64,000 bases of DNA from Pseudoclavibacter helvolus. GTDB lineage: Bacteria; Actinomycetota; Actinomycetes; Actinomycetales; Microbacteriaceae. Positions 35,863 to 44,103 of the stretch are shown piece after piece. Within the stretch, counting starts at the first letter, position 1. Each line of letters begins with the position of its first letter. The notes beneath the pieces were generated by a model. It saw only the letters and a program-made list of their open reading frames with translations. It was not told where the DNA came from and did no database searches. The stretch is from NCBI RefSeq assembly GCF_014191305.1, contig NZ_JACHWJ010000004.1, positions 372,001-436,000 on the forward strand, given 5' to 3'. The position numbers and the translations under genes are program-made.

Positions 35863-36741
35863 CTAGGAGTCGTCGCTGTGGCCGAGCTCAGCGCTCACGA
35901 ACCCGCCCGGTTCGTGGACGACAACGCACGGCCTCTCATCGATGCCGCCCTCAAGGAGACCCTGTTCCCGGAACGCCTGCAGCCAGCCGACCATCGGCCA
36001 CACCGACCAGCGTTCCCTGAACAGGTTCGCGTTGCGGGCGATGTCGTGGAGGTGCTGAACCGGCGGGTTCGAGGTGGGATGCCACTGGTGGTACGCGCGT
36101 GCGCCGCCGACCCAGGCGAGACCCGCCCCTGCCTGGGATGCGATGCGAGCGAAGTCCGTGTCCTCCGCTCCGTAGCCTTGGTAGCCCTCGTGGAAGCCGC
36201 CGATGCTGCGCCAGGTGTCGGCGGTCACGGCGAAGGAGAGCGACCAGAAGAGATTGCTGTCCTGGCCACGCTGTACCTCGCCAGCCGCCGGGGCCGGGCG
36301 AGCGGGATGCGGAGCATCCTTCACCTCAACTCGTTCGGCGTCGTAGCCGTCCGGTCCGGGAGGCTCGAGGTAGGTCACCGGGCCGCTGAGCAAGCACGAT
36401 GCCCACCGCGCATCCCGCGCGGCGTCCTGGTACCCCTCGACGAGCCCACGGCCGGGGATGCAGTCGACGTCGAGGAATACGAGCAGCTCGGCGCCCCGCT
36501 CGAGCGCAATGCGCGCGCCTTCGTTGCGTGCTGCTGCGAGGGGAAGCCCGTTCCCTTGGGCGGGCATCTCGACGGTGATTCCCGGGAGCAGGCCGTCGGA
36601 GACGAGCTCAGCGATCTGGGGATCGCCCATAGCGACGACGATGGCGTCATCCGCCGGCACCGACTGTCGCAGCAGCCCTCGTCGCTGTTCGAGCAGATGC
36701 CGATGGCGCCCGTGCGCCACCGTGATCGTCGCGGTCCTCAT
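35863..36741 (-). CDS. Family 2 glycosyltransferase
   Basis: A 292-aa GT-A-fold transferase from ATG 36741. It starts MRTATITVAHGRHRHLLEQ; the metal/donor motif is LVFLDVDCIPG near residue 89 (the DxD-like DVDC). A galactosyltransferase-like 'NLFWSLSFAVTADTWRSIGG' and 'GYGAEDTDFARI' (the E-D catalytic region) follow near residues 180-210. No membrane helix. Acceptor unknown. It is fourth in a glycosyltransferase run with ATGA overlap upstream. Confidence 0.85.
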   Translation of the reverse strand: MRTATITVAHGRHRHLLEQRRGLLRQSVPADDAIVVAMGDPQIAELVSDGLLPGITVEMPAQGNGLPLAAARNEGARIALERGAELLVFLDVDCIPGRGLVEGYQDAARDARWASCLLSGPVTYLEPPGPDGYDAERVEVKDAPHPARPAPAAGEVQRGQDSNLFWSLSFAVTADTWRSIGGFHEGYQGYGAEDTDFARIASQAGAGLAWVGGARAYHQWHPTSNPPVQHLHDIARNANLFRERWSVWPMVGWLQAFREQGLLEGGIDERPCVVVHEPGGFVSAELGHSDDS

Positions 36742-37757
36742 CGGCTCGCCATCCGGTCGAGCAAGGCGGCGGCGCGCAATGCCCCGGCGCCGTCGTTCCA
36801 CGCGACCCAGTTTCGTCCGTCGAGGCCGGCCGCGGTCTCCAGCAGCGCCGCCCAGTCGTCTCGCTCGAAGGTGTCCGTGACGATGACGGGTAGGTCGGGA
36901 GTCGACGCGAGCACGCGCGCTGCCGCCACTTGTTCGTCGTGGGGCCTGTCCTGGGGCACGACGATGGCGGGCACCTGCGCGGCCGCGACGTCGGCGATCG
37001 ATCCTTGGCCGGCATGCGTGATGACGAGGGATGCTTCGCGGATGCGCGGGCCGGGGTCGGCGACTCGGTTGCTCGGGGTGGTGCCGATCTCGTCCCACTC
37101 GACTCCTGGAGTCTGCCGTTTCGCCTCTCGGATCTGCGCGGAGGACATCCCTCCACCGCCGACGCCCGCGAGCACGAGGACGCGCGTGATGGGGCCGGGT
37201 CCCCGACCCTTCGAGCGCTCCGCCGCGGAAATCGAGCCAACCGCATGGAGGCGGGCGAGGACGCGGGAGGATGCTCCCGGCAGCATCCCCTCAGCGCCGG
37301 CCGGCCAGGCCGCAAGAATCGCATCCGAGAGGCCGAAGCCGAGGGTGTGCGGCGCGTCGGTGCGCACGCCGGGCAGTGCCACCGAGACGACGGGCACACC
37401 GTGCAAGCGAGCGAGCGCGGCCACCTCGACCGACACATCAGAGACGAAGAGTGTCGGCGCAGTGTCGGCGATCCACGCTGAGATGCGCGCCATGCGGCGC
37501 CGCATCCCCTCGTCGTCGACGGGCGCCCAGTGCAGGGACCCGTTCGCCGTCGGCTCGAGCGGCGAGACGGCGAGGTCGTCGCGCTCGAGCCTGATCCACG
37601 GGCCGAGCCACGCCTCGGGTTTCGGCAGCGTCGAGAGCCCCGTCACCGGGGTCGTGCATTCGCGCGCGATGGCCAGAGCCCGTCTGGCGTGACCGCCGCC
37701 CCGATGGTGCACGTAGTAGCCGATGCTCCCGGCACCGGGCGAGCCTGTTTCGGTCAT
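36738..37757 (-). CDS. GT-B fold glycosyltransferase (MurG/GT28-like)
   Basis: A 339-aa protein. The N-terminal nucleotide-sugar-family loop 'YYVHHRGGGHARRALAIA' resembles the GGHxxR loop of GT28/GT1 enzymes. The C-terminal half contains 'ASLVITHAGQGSIADVAAAQVPAIVVPQDRPHDEQ', the donor-binding signature of MurG-like transferases. It is not MurG itself, because there are no cell-wall genes around it and its length and loops differ. Cytosolic or peripheral. Overlaps both neighbours by four bases. Confidence 0.82.
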   Translation of the reverse strand: MTETGSPGAGSIGYYVHHRGGGHARRALAIARECTTPVTGLSTLPKPEAWLGPWIRLERDDLAVSPLEPTANGSLHWAPVDDEGMRRRMARISAWIADTAPTLFVSDVSVEVAALARLHGVPVVSVALPGVRTDAPHTLGFGLSDAILAAWPAGAEGMLPGASSRVLARLHAVGSISAAERSKGRGPGPITRVLVLAGVGGGGMSSAQIREAKRQTPGVEWDEIGTTPSNRVADPGPRIREASLVITHAGQGSIADVAAAQVPAIVVPQDRPHDEQVAAARVLASTPDLPVIVTDTFERDDWAALLETAAGLDGRNWVAWNDGAGALRAAALLDRMASR

Positions 37758-38821
37758 GCCGCCTCCCGCCTTTCCACCTTGGCGCCCAACAGCGCCTCGT
37801 ATTCGTCGACCATCCGCTGGAGTGAGCAGAACGCCACGGCCCGCCGCCTCGCACCGTCTCGGGGCAACCGCGCGGCCTCGAGGAGCGCGGCCGCCAGCGC
37901 CGGCACGTCGTCGGGCGCCGCGAGCCTGCCGCTGTGTGCGTCGATGATCTGCGGGAGCGCGCCCCGCTCGAACGCGGCAACGGGGGTGCCCGCGGCGAGC
38001 GACTCGGCCGCGACGAGCCCGTATGGCTCATCCCACCTTGGGGTCACGAGCGTCACGCTCGCGTGTCCAAGGTGCTCGAAGAGCGTGGCGTGGTCGAGGT
38101 GCCCGAGGTAGCGGATGCGCGAGCCGAGGCGCGGCCGGATGGCGCTCTCGAAGTACTCGGAGTCGAAGATCGGCCCGGCGATATCGAGGGCCACCGCGGC
38201 CTGTTCCGCGGCGTCGATGGCAAGCTCCAGACCCTTCTCGGGCACGATGCGCCCCGACCAGAACGCCGCCCCGCCTCCTGGGCCGGGTCGAAGTCGGTCG
38301 GTGTCGACGCCGTTGAGGATCACCTCGCAGTCGACGCTCGCCGCCCAGGCGTCCCGCATGTGCTCGCTGACCGCGATGAACGTCCCGGTCGAGCCGCTTA
38401 TGCGCACTGCGGACTCGATCCAGCCGACCGGCGGCGTGTGCAGGGTCGTGAAGAACGGCACCCCGAGCAGGCCGGACATCGCGACGGGGAGGTGGTGGAT
38501 GCTTACGTTCAGGACAGCGTCGAACCGCGCTGGCGCGGTGCGCGCGAGGTCCAGCATGAGCGCGAGGTAGGCGTGATGCTCGTGCATCCATTCGACCGGC
38601 ATGGCGCCGACGTCGCGGCGGGCCGTGTCGCTCATCGTGAAGCTCTGGACGGCGAGGTGCGCGACGCCCAGCGCCGGGTCGGAACCAGGGGCCGCAAAGA
38701 GCGTCACCTCATGGCCGCGACGCTTGAGCTCGAGGATGAGCGCGTGCGTGTGCGACTCGAGCCCGCCGGCGAAGGGCTCGCTGATGGGGAAGCGGGAGGG
38801 GCCGATGACGCAGATCCTCAA
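37754..38821 (-). CDS. Family 4 glycosyltransferase
   Basis: A 355-aa GT-B transferase. The start is TTG 38821, fixed by GGAAGGAG seven bases ahead and by a TTGA overlap with the upstream stop; it reads LRICVIGPSRFPISEPFAGG. The GT4 donor site 'GRIVPEKGLELAIDAAEQA' and 'PRWDEPYGLVAAESLAAGTPVAAFERGALPQII' (EX7E motif) lie near residues 185 and 270-305. Its acceptor is unknown; the run suggests stepwise assembly of one glycan. Confidence 0.87.
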   Translation of the reverse strand: MRICVIGPSRFPISEPFAGGLESHTHALILELKRRGHEVTLFAAPGSDPALGVAHLAVQSFTMSDTARRDVGAMPVEWMHEHHAYLALMLDLARTAPARFDAVLNVSIHHLPVAMSGLLGVPFFTTLHTPPVGWIESAVRISGSTGTFIAVSEHMRDAWAASVDCEVILNGVDTDRLRPGPGGGAAFWSGRIVPEKGLELAIDAAEQAAVALDIAGPIFDSEYFESAIRPRLGSRIRYLGHLDHATLFEHLGHASVTLVTPRWDEPYGLVAAESLAAGTPVAAFERGALPQIIDAHSGRLAAPDDVPALAAALLEAARLPRDGARRRAVAFCSLQRMVDEYEALLGAKVERREAA

Positions 38822-39960
38822 CGAGACACTCCTTCCAGGGTCAGTACGGACTCGTAGACGGCGGCGTGGGCCGCCGCGATCCGGGTGCGCTCCACCGCTC
38901 GCGCGTCGGGGGAGTGGCGCCGAGCCGGCGAAAGCGATGCGGCGAGCACCGCGGCCCGCAGCGAGTCGGCGTCGAGCCCACTGGCTGTGTCGCGGTGGTA
39001 GGTGAAGACGGGGCCCTGGTCTGCGTAGTAGCCGACATCCGGGGCTATGACGGCGGTACCGAGATCGAGGCACGCCTCGAGCCAGCCGGAATGCGTGCCG
39101 AAGCGGTACGGCAGGACGGAGGCGTCGAGCGACGCCAGGTAGCGCCACAGCTCGGCGTCGCTCAGGTAGTCGTGGATACGCAGCTCGATGCGCCCGGAGT
39201 CCGCGAGGTCTCGCAGCCTCGCGGCGAGCACCGGCTCGTACTTCGCGCCTCCCGGCTCGAGGATCTCGCGATGGCCGTTGACGTTCACCGCGATCCGTGG
39301 GTCGAGGACGGCGATCTCGATAAGCGCTTCGATGACGGGCAGCGGGTCCATGCTCGCGCGCAGGCTCTTCGCGTGCACGCCGACGCGGAAGCGCCCATTG
39401 CGAGCTTCCCGTGAGGCCAGCGCCTTCTCGGCCTCGTCTCGCTCGACGACGTGCGGATGCGGGACCACGACCGGTCGGCGGCCCCAGCGTCGCTCGATCT
39501 CGGCAGCAGCCCCGGGCGTGAGCGTGATGAGCTCATCCGCTGCGGGGATCAGGACGTCGAGGTGCGCCGTGTGTGCATCGGGCGTCTCGTGGTGGGGGTT
39601 CGTGAGGTCGTGCACGGTGTACACGAGCGGCTTGCCGTGGCGGCGGAGCGCGCCTACCACACCCTGCAGCTTGTCGGGGGAGAGGGCGTCGAAGCCGAAG
39701 TGCAGGTGGAAGACGTCGAAGTCGTCCGCGTGCTCGTCGATCCAGGCGGGCTGGAGCATGACCGGCGGCCACCAGCGTTCTTCGGCGACGCGGCCCGAGC
39801 CGTCTGGATGCGGGTCAGGGAGGCGGATGACGCGCGGAGAGCTCGCCTCAGCAGCGGTTGCTGCGAGGTGCCTGACATACACGTGCCCTGATGGCACGCT
39901 CGCGACCCGGATGCTTCGGCTGGTGTCGCCGACGACGTGTGAAGTGCTGGGGGATGACAC
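38818..39960 (-). CDS. Family 4-like glycosyltransferase, first gene of the run
   Basis: A 380-aa GT-B protein from GTG 39960. 'DFDVFHLHFGFDAL' and 'GKPLVYTVHDLTNPHHETPD' form the acceptor-side domain, and 'FGTHSGWLEACLDLGTAVIAPDVGYYADQGPVFTY' is a weak EX7E-like donor site. It resembles mannosyl- or glycogen-synthase-like GT4 enzymes more loosely than its neighbour does. It leads seven consecutive minus-strand genes. Confidence 0.8.
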   Translation of the reverse strand: MSSPSTSHVVGDTSRSIRVASVPSGHVYVRHLAATAAEASSPRVIRLPDPHPDGSGRVAEERWWPPVMLQPAWIDEHADDFDVFHLHFGFDALSPDKLQGVVGALRRHGKPLVYTVHDLTNPHHETPDAHTAHLDVLIPAADELITLTPGAAAEIERRWGRRPVVVPHPHVVERDEAEKALASREARNGRFRVGVHAKSLRASMDPLPVIEALIEIAVLDPRIAVNVNGHREILEPGGAKYEPVLAARLRDLADSGRIELRIHDYLSDAELWRYLASLDASVLPYRFGTHSGWLEACLDLGTAVIAPDVGYYADQGPVFTYHRDTASGLDADSLRAAVLAASLSPARRHSPDARAVERTRIAAAHAAVYESVLTLEGVSR

Positions 39961-40013
39961 TCCTCCACATAACCAGTCGAAGTCGAGAAGCGTCGGCCTC
40001 TTGACAGCCCAGG

Positions 40014-40033
40014 GCCGGCGTGCTTCCGCCGGC
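40014..40033 (-). terminator. Hairpin after the three-small-gene unit
   Basis: GCCGGCG at 40014-40020 and CGCCGGC at 40027-40033 form a perfect 7-bp stem with a six-base loop, 17 bases beyond the stop at 40051. No U tract is present. Confidence 0.5.
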
Positions 40034-40050
40034 TAAGGCTGCTACTTAGC

Positions 40051-40272
40051 TCAGTCGCCGGGGTACGGCTCCACGATCACGATGCCGATCCCGGGGCCCA
40101 CCAGCAGGTTCGCCGGCTCGAGTCGGCCCTCGCCGCGGTCACCGCGGACCCAGAACCATTCGCCTGCCGCGACACTGTTGCGGATGTCGTCTCGGAACGC
40201 ATCGACGTCGTCGACGAGCCTCGAGAAGGTTTCTCCCTGGTAGAGGAGCTCGATCCTGGTCTGTCCGTTCAT
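40051..40272 (-). CDS. Small acidic protein of unknown function
   Basis: A 73-aa protein beginning MNGQTRIELLYQGETFSRLV. It has alternating strand-like segments, 'GEWFWVRGDRGEGRLEPANL' in the middle and a hydrophobic beta-like end (VGPGIGIVIVEPYPGD). No signal or membrane helix. It overlaps the upstream 102-aa gene by ATGA, so the two are translated together. No family recognised. Confidence 0.65.
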   Translation of the reverse strand: MNGQTRIELLYQGETFSRLVDDVDAFRDDIRNSVAAGEWFWVRGDRGEGRLEPANLLVGPGIGIVIVEPYPGD

Positions 40273-40577
40273 GACACCCTCTCAGCGGGTTCTGCGATGA
40301 CGGCCAGTCCGGCCTGCGAGTTCGCACCCTGCACGAGGGCCTCGACCCACGAGCGGTTGATGTGCACCTGCCTGCTGCCGAGGAACTTGAAGCGGATCGG
40401 CACGGCGGGGTGCATCCAGACAGTACTCCGGCCGTCGCCTCCCGCGTTGTTGTCTTTCCAGCTGAAGAAGAACGACTCCCCGCGGCGGAGCTTCGTGCCG
40501 ATCGCGAGCTGGAGGTGTGCGAGCAGGCGGTCTTCGAAGTCGACGGTGACTTCGGAGTTGTAGATGAACTTCCCCAC
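40269..40577 (-). CDS. DUF7882-like small protein
   Basis: A 102-aa protein from GTG 40577, starting GKFIYNSEVTVDFEDRLLAH. 'LQLAIGTKLRRGESFFFSWKD', 'STVWMHPAVPIRFKFLGSRQ' and 'INRSWVEAL' match a family common in Microbacteriaceae. It is often annotated as ATP-dependent DNA ligase, but it has no ligase motif. The trailing segment 'NSQAGLAVIAEPAE' is also usual. Function unknown. Coupled to the 73-aa gene; the 119-aa gene lies 87 bases upstream. Confidence 0.72.
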   Translation of the reverse strand: MGKFIYNSEVTVDFEDRLLAHLQLAIGTKLRRGESFFFSWKDNNAGGDGRSTVWMHPAVPIRFKFLGSRQVHINRSWVEALVQGANSQAGLAVIAEPAERVS

Positions 40578-40664
40578 TCTGAATCCTGCTTTCTTGTCAC
40601 TGGCGCATTGTGTGCGCCGTCCATTATCACTGGGCGGGAGCCGGCTGATGACCAGCCCGCCCTC

Positions 40665-41024
40665 CTAGAGCTCGTCGAGCCAGTCTGGATGCGGCACGCG
40701 GGGGTCGTTCGGGGAGCCATCGTCGACGAGCTCCTCGGGTTTCGATCCTTCCCCGGACAGCGCGCCGCGGAGCTCGGCGAAGTTGGCAAGCGCCTCGCTG
40801 TCGTCGAACTCGGGGACACCGGTGCTCACGGTCTCGGTTGCGATCTGGCTCGATGGCCCGACCAGCACTGACAGCACGTTGGCGCTTCCGTCCGCGTGTC
40901 GAACGGGGATCTCCACGACACCCGCACGCCGGGCCTCGGCGAGATCAGCGGCATAGCCGACAAGCTCTTTCGCGATCTTCGTGCTCGTGAGGTAAACGCC
41001 ACCGGCGTAATGAAGCTGGTCCAT
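40665..41024 (-). CDS. Small hypothetical protein, part of the same unit
   Basis: A 119-aa protein from ATG 41024, preceded by GGAGGAACG, a strong ribosome site. The first 75 residues look folded: 'GGVYLTSTKIAKELVGYAADLAEARRAG', then strands 'VVEIPV' and 'NVLSVLVGPSSQIATETV'. The last 40 residues are acidic and probably disordered. No signal peptide. It may be the first gene of the unit ending at 40051. The family is not recognised; related sequences probably accompany DUF7882 proteins. Confidence 0.65.
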   Translation of the reverse strand: MDQLHYAGGVYLTSTKIAKELVGYAADLAEARRAGVVEIPVRHADGSANVLSVLVGPSSQIATETVSTGVPEFDDSEALANFAELRGALSGEGSKPEELVDDGSPNDPRVPHPDWLDEL

Positions 41025-41220
41025 CGTTCCTCCAGACGGTCTCGCGCGTACAGAACCAGCAGAGTATTTCAGCGCCACTTGAGTGTGCTCGGAGTATTGC
41101 GTTCTGCATCGTTGTATGAAGCTGAATCGCATGTTTCCCAAATCGAAACCCTCGATGCGGCTTTCCGGCGCTACGCTCAGTGCAAATCTCTGTACCGGTA
41201 GTGCCTGAATGGAGTCCGTG

Positions 41221-41670
41221 ATGTCTGCCCCTCAGCTTGACGCCCCGCTCTACCCACCGCTCTAAGGAGCCAGCTTCGGTCAGGCGGTGAAACGATTCTT
41301 CAAGAAGTACGCTGTCTTCTCCGGCCGTGCTAGCCGCAGCGAGTACTGGTGGTGGTGGCTCTTCGGCGTTCTGGTCAACGCCGTCTTCTTCCTCATCGGC
41401 TCGCTCACGGGCACGAGCTCGGTCGACACCACCTCGGGCGGGTTCTCCGCCGAGAGCTTGGGCAACCCGGTGGTGACGGTCATCCAGTCGATCTGGTCGC
41501 TTGCCATCCTGGTGCCCGGATTCGCGCTGCTGTTCCGCCGCCTGCACGACACGAACCGCTCCGGCTGGTGGTGGTTCATCGTGTTCGTCCCGATCGCCGG
41601 ACCGATCATCCTCCTCGTCTTCGTGTTGGGTGCCTCGCGCCCAGAGGGTGCGCGCTTCGACACTCAGTAG
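41221..41670 (+). pseudogene. DUF805 membrane protein with an in-frame stop at codon 15
   Basis: From ATG 41221 the frame reads MSAPQLDAPLYPPL, then TAA (41263-41265), then continues without a shift as GASFGQAVKRFFKKYAVFSG and the complete DUF805 domain to the stop at 41668. DUF805 proteins in actinobacteria often begin 'MSAPQLDAPLYGASFGQAVKRFF', so the stop codon interrupts the native N-terminus. A GTG at 41287 could restart the last 127 residues, which hold all membrane helices. It is either a recent nonsense mutation, a readthrough case, or a gene now starting at 41287. The gene is otherwise intact (SRSEYWWWWLFG, FRRLHDTNRSGWWWF). Confidence 0.75.
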
Positions 41671-41686
41671 CGGCCTCCCGCAACGC

Positions 41687-41720
41687 AGAACCGCCGCCCT
41701 CCTGCGAGGGCGGCGGTTCT
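41687..41720 (+). terminator. Terminator after the DUF805 gene
   Basis: AGAACCGCCGCCCTC (41687-41701) pairs over 15 bp with 41706-41720 across the loop CTGC and is followed by TGT. It may also end the convergent marR transcript. Confidence 0.85.
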
Positions 41721-41773
41721 TGTCGGTGCGCGGGCGTGCGGCGGTCAGCTGCCAGCCGCGAGTCGCGGCGCAG

Positions 41774-42256
41774 TCAGCGCTCGGGGTTCACTGCCTCGGC
41801 GACGGCACCAAAGCGGCCGAGCAGACCTGAGAACACTCGGAGCTCCTCCGGTGTCCAGTCCCGCAGCACCGCGTGCAGGCGGTGCCGGTTGCGGGCTCGA
41901 ACCTCCGTGACGCGTTCGACCGCAAACGGAGTTGGCGTCAGGATGCGCGCCCGACCGTCGTTCGGGTCGGACCCGACGGTCAGGAGCTCGAACTCCTCGA
42001 GCATCCGGATCTGGCGGCTCATGACGCTCTTATCGATCGCGAGCTGCTCGCCCAGTGTGCCCACGTGGGCCGTTCCGTGCTGCACGAGTGCCGAGAGGAT
42101 CTTGTAGCCGATGGGCTGCAGTGACGGGTGCACCGCGACGGCCGACTCACTCCACGTGGTGCGAACTCGGCGGTAGAACGTGCCGAGCTCCGACTCCACC
42201 GAGGCGATCGCCTCGGCGAAGTCGGCGTCGTCTGGAGACTCAGGCATGGTGGCCAT
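41774..42256 (-). CDS. MarR-family transcriptional regulator
   Basis: A 160-aa regulator. The winged helix spans about residues 50-120 ('GTAHVGTLGEQLAIDKSVMSRQIRMLEEFELL' region and 'DGRARILTPTPFA'). The start is ATG 42256 (MATMPESPDD), one base after the efflux gene's stop; ATG 42247 is possible. Its gene follows the DHA2 transporter gene, and the palindrome at 43998-44045 is the likely operator, giving drug-inducible efflux. Confidence 0.88.
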   Translation of the reverse strand: MATMPESPDDADFAEAIASVESELGTFYRRVRTTWSESAVAVHPSLQPIGYKILSALVQHGTAHVGTLGEQLAIDKSVMSRQIRMLEEFELLTVGSDPNDGRARILTPTPFAVERVTEVRARNRHRLHAVLRDWTPEELRVFSGLLGRFGAVAEAVNPER

Positions 42257-42257
42257 C

Positions 42258-43979
42258 TTAGGTGCGGTCTGCCTGCCGCCCGGAGTCCCCGAGGATGGGA
42301 ATGGCACCGGTGCGGGGGATGCCGACCATGGCCTCCGCGACCTCGACGAGGTCCTCAGAGGTCGACTCGGCGCCCACACGTTCGGTGGAGCTCTCCTCGC
42401 CCTTGGCGCGCTGCACGGCGTTCTGTGTGCCGAGCTGCGCGTTCGGGAGGAACGAGACTGCGATGAGCGTGACGATCGCGAGAGGGAGGGCGGCGAGGAA
42501 GATCGCGCCGACCGACGTGCCGTAGGCATCCTCGACGAGGATGCGCAGCCAGTCTGGCAACGTTGCGAGCTGCGGGATGCTGCCACCGGCGAGCGACTGA
42601 GCCGCGAGGGCCTGCTGCTCGGGCGGCAGCGCCTTGATGCTCGTGGAGATCGTGTCGGCGACCACGGTTCCGAGGATCGAGCCCATGACCGAGACGCCAA
42701 TCGTGCCGCCAAGGCTGCGGAAGAACGTGACGGCGCTCGTGGCGACGCCCATGTTCTTGACCTCTGCCTCGTTCTGCACGACAAGCACGAGATTCTGCAT
42801 GACCATGCCGACTCCGGCGCCAAGCGCGAACATCGAGAGGCCCACGTAGAGGTATGGGGTGTCGTAGTGGAGCCGGCTCAGCAGGAAGAGGCCGACAACC
42901 ATGAGCGCGCTGCCCGTGACGACAAACGCCTTCCACTTGCCGCGGCGGCTGATGAGGTTTCCCACGATCGTCGACGCGACGAGCAGGCCCGCCATCATCG
43001 GGATCGTGAGGATGCCGGACTCCGTCGGAGTCGCGCCGCGAGCGAGCTGCATGTACTGGCTCAGGAAGACGCTCGTGCCGAACATCGCGACGCCGACCGA
43101 GACGCTCGCGACGACCGCGAGGGTGAAGGTGCGGTCGCGGAAGAGCGTGAGCGGGATGAGCGGCTCCTTCACGCGGAGCTCGACCAGGACGGCGATGCCG
43201 AGCAGGAGGACGCCGCCGATCGCCATGAGGTAGGAAGGGAGCGAGTTCCACTCAAACTGCGAGCCAGCGAGGGTCACCCAGATGAGCAGGAGCGAGACTC
43301 CGCTCGAGATGAGCACGATGCCGTAGTAGTCGATGCTCACCTTCCGCTTCTTCGGCTTCGGCAGGTGCAGCGTCACCTGCAGCAGGATGAGGGCGACGAC
43401 CGCGAAGGGGAGGCCGACGAAGAAGTTCCAGCGCCACCCGAAGGCGTCGGTAATGACGCCACCGAGAAGGGGGCCGCCGACGGTGGCGAGTGCCATGACC
43501 GCCCCGAAGAAGCCGGCGTAGCGGCCGCGCTCGCGGGGGCTGAGGATGTCGGCCATGACGATCTGGCTGAGCGCGCCGAGTCCGCCGGCGCCGAGGCCCT
43601 GGAACACGCGCATCGTGATGAGCATGGACGTGTCCTGTGCGAAGCCGGCGATCGCCGAGCTCACGACGAAGATGACGAGGGAAATCTGCAGCAGCAGCTT
43701 TCGGTTCGTGAGGTCGGCGAGCTTGCCCCAGATCGGGGTCGAGACGGTGGTCGCGAGCAGCGTCGCGGTGACAACCCAGGTGAAGGCGCTCTGGTCGCCC
43801 TTGAGGTCGCTGATGATCAGCGGAAGAGAGGTGCTGACGACGGTAGAGGCGAGCATCGACACGAACATGCCGAGCATGAGGCCGGAAAGGGCCTGCAGTA
43901 CTTGGCGGCGGCTCATTCCTGACTCGGTGAGCTCGCCTGCTGGCTTGCCGCTGGATCTGGGGTTCTTGCTAGACGACAT
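42258..43979 (-). CDS. MFS multidrug efflux transporter (DHA2, 14 helices)
   Basis: A 573-aa protein from ATG 43979, preceded by TAGGAGAGC. About 14 membrane helices follow a Ser-rich N-terminus. DHA2 motifs include 'WVVTATLLATTVSTPIWGKLADLTNRKLLLQ' (motif A), 'RVFQGLGAGGLGAL' (motif B) and 'GPLLGGVITDAFGWRWNFFVGLP' (motif C, drug:H+ antiporters). The substrate is probably a hydrophobic drug or toxic compound. It is cotranscribed with the MarR gene behind it. Confidence 0.92.
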   Translation of the reverse strand: MSSSKNPRSSGKPAGELTESGMSRRQVLQALSGLMLGMFVSMLASTVVSTSLPLIISDLKGDQSAFTWVVTATLLATTVSTPIWGKLADLTNRKLLLQISLVIFVVSSAIAGFAQDTSMLITMRVFQGLGAGGLGALSQIVMADILSPRERGRYAGFFGAVMALATVGGPLLGGVITDAFGWRWNFFVGLPFAVVALILLQVTLHLPKPKKRKVSIDYYGIVLISSGVSLLLIWVTLAGSQFEWNSLPSYLMAIGGVLLLGIAVLVELRVKEPLIPLTLFRDRTFTLAVVASVSVGVAMFGTSVFLSQYMQLARGATPTESGILTIPMMAGLLVASTIVGNLISRRGKWKAFVVTGSALMVVGLFLLSRLHYDTPYLYVGLSMFALGAGVGMVMQNLVLVVQNEAEVKNMGVATSAVTFFRSLGGTIGVSVMGSILGTVVADTISTSIKALPPEQQALAAQSLAGGSIPQLATLPDWLRILVEDAYGTSVGAIFLAALPLAIVTLIAVSFLPNAQLGTQNAVQRAKGEESSTERVGAESTSEDLVEVAEAMVGIPRTGAIPILGDSGRQADRT

Positions 43980-43997
43980 CGACGCGGGCTCTCCTAA

Positions 43998-44045
43998 TAG
44001 TTGACGACGGTCAACCATACATAGATGGTTGACCGTCGTCAACTA
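43998..44045. promoter_or_regulatory. Near-perfect large palindrome, probable MarR double operator
   Basis: Two perfect 21-base arms (43998-44018 and 44025-44045) flank the loop ACATAG. Each arm contains TTGAC-N4-GTCAA (TTGACGACGGTCAA on the left, its mirror on the right), itself a half-palindromic MarR-like site, so two binding sites face each other. It sits 18 bases upstream of the efflux start codon, where the promoter should be. Confidence 0.8.
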
Positions 44046-44051
44046 CCAGAA

Positions 44052-44073
44052 AGGGCCCCGCGAACGGGGCCCT
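44052..44073 (-). terminator. Terminator of the csbD transcript
   Basis: AGGGCCCCG (44052-44060) and CGGGGCCCT (44065-44073) form a perfect 9-bp stem over CGAA. On the minus strand it is followed by TTTCT, and it lies 30 bases after the csbD stop. Confidence 0.8.
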
Positions 44074-44103
44074 GATCCTGCTGCTCTCGACTCGGTCGGA
44101 GGT

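Noticed and set aside
35863-39960. Glycosyltransferase run as a capsule or exopolysaccharide cluster
   Set aside because: No flippase, polymerase, chain-length or sugar-nucleotide genes were found within the window, so the type of product cannot be claimed.
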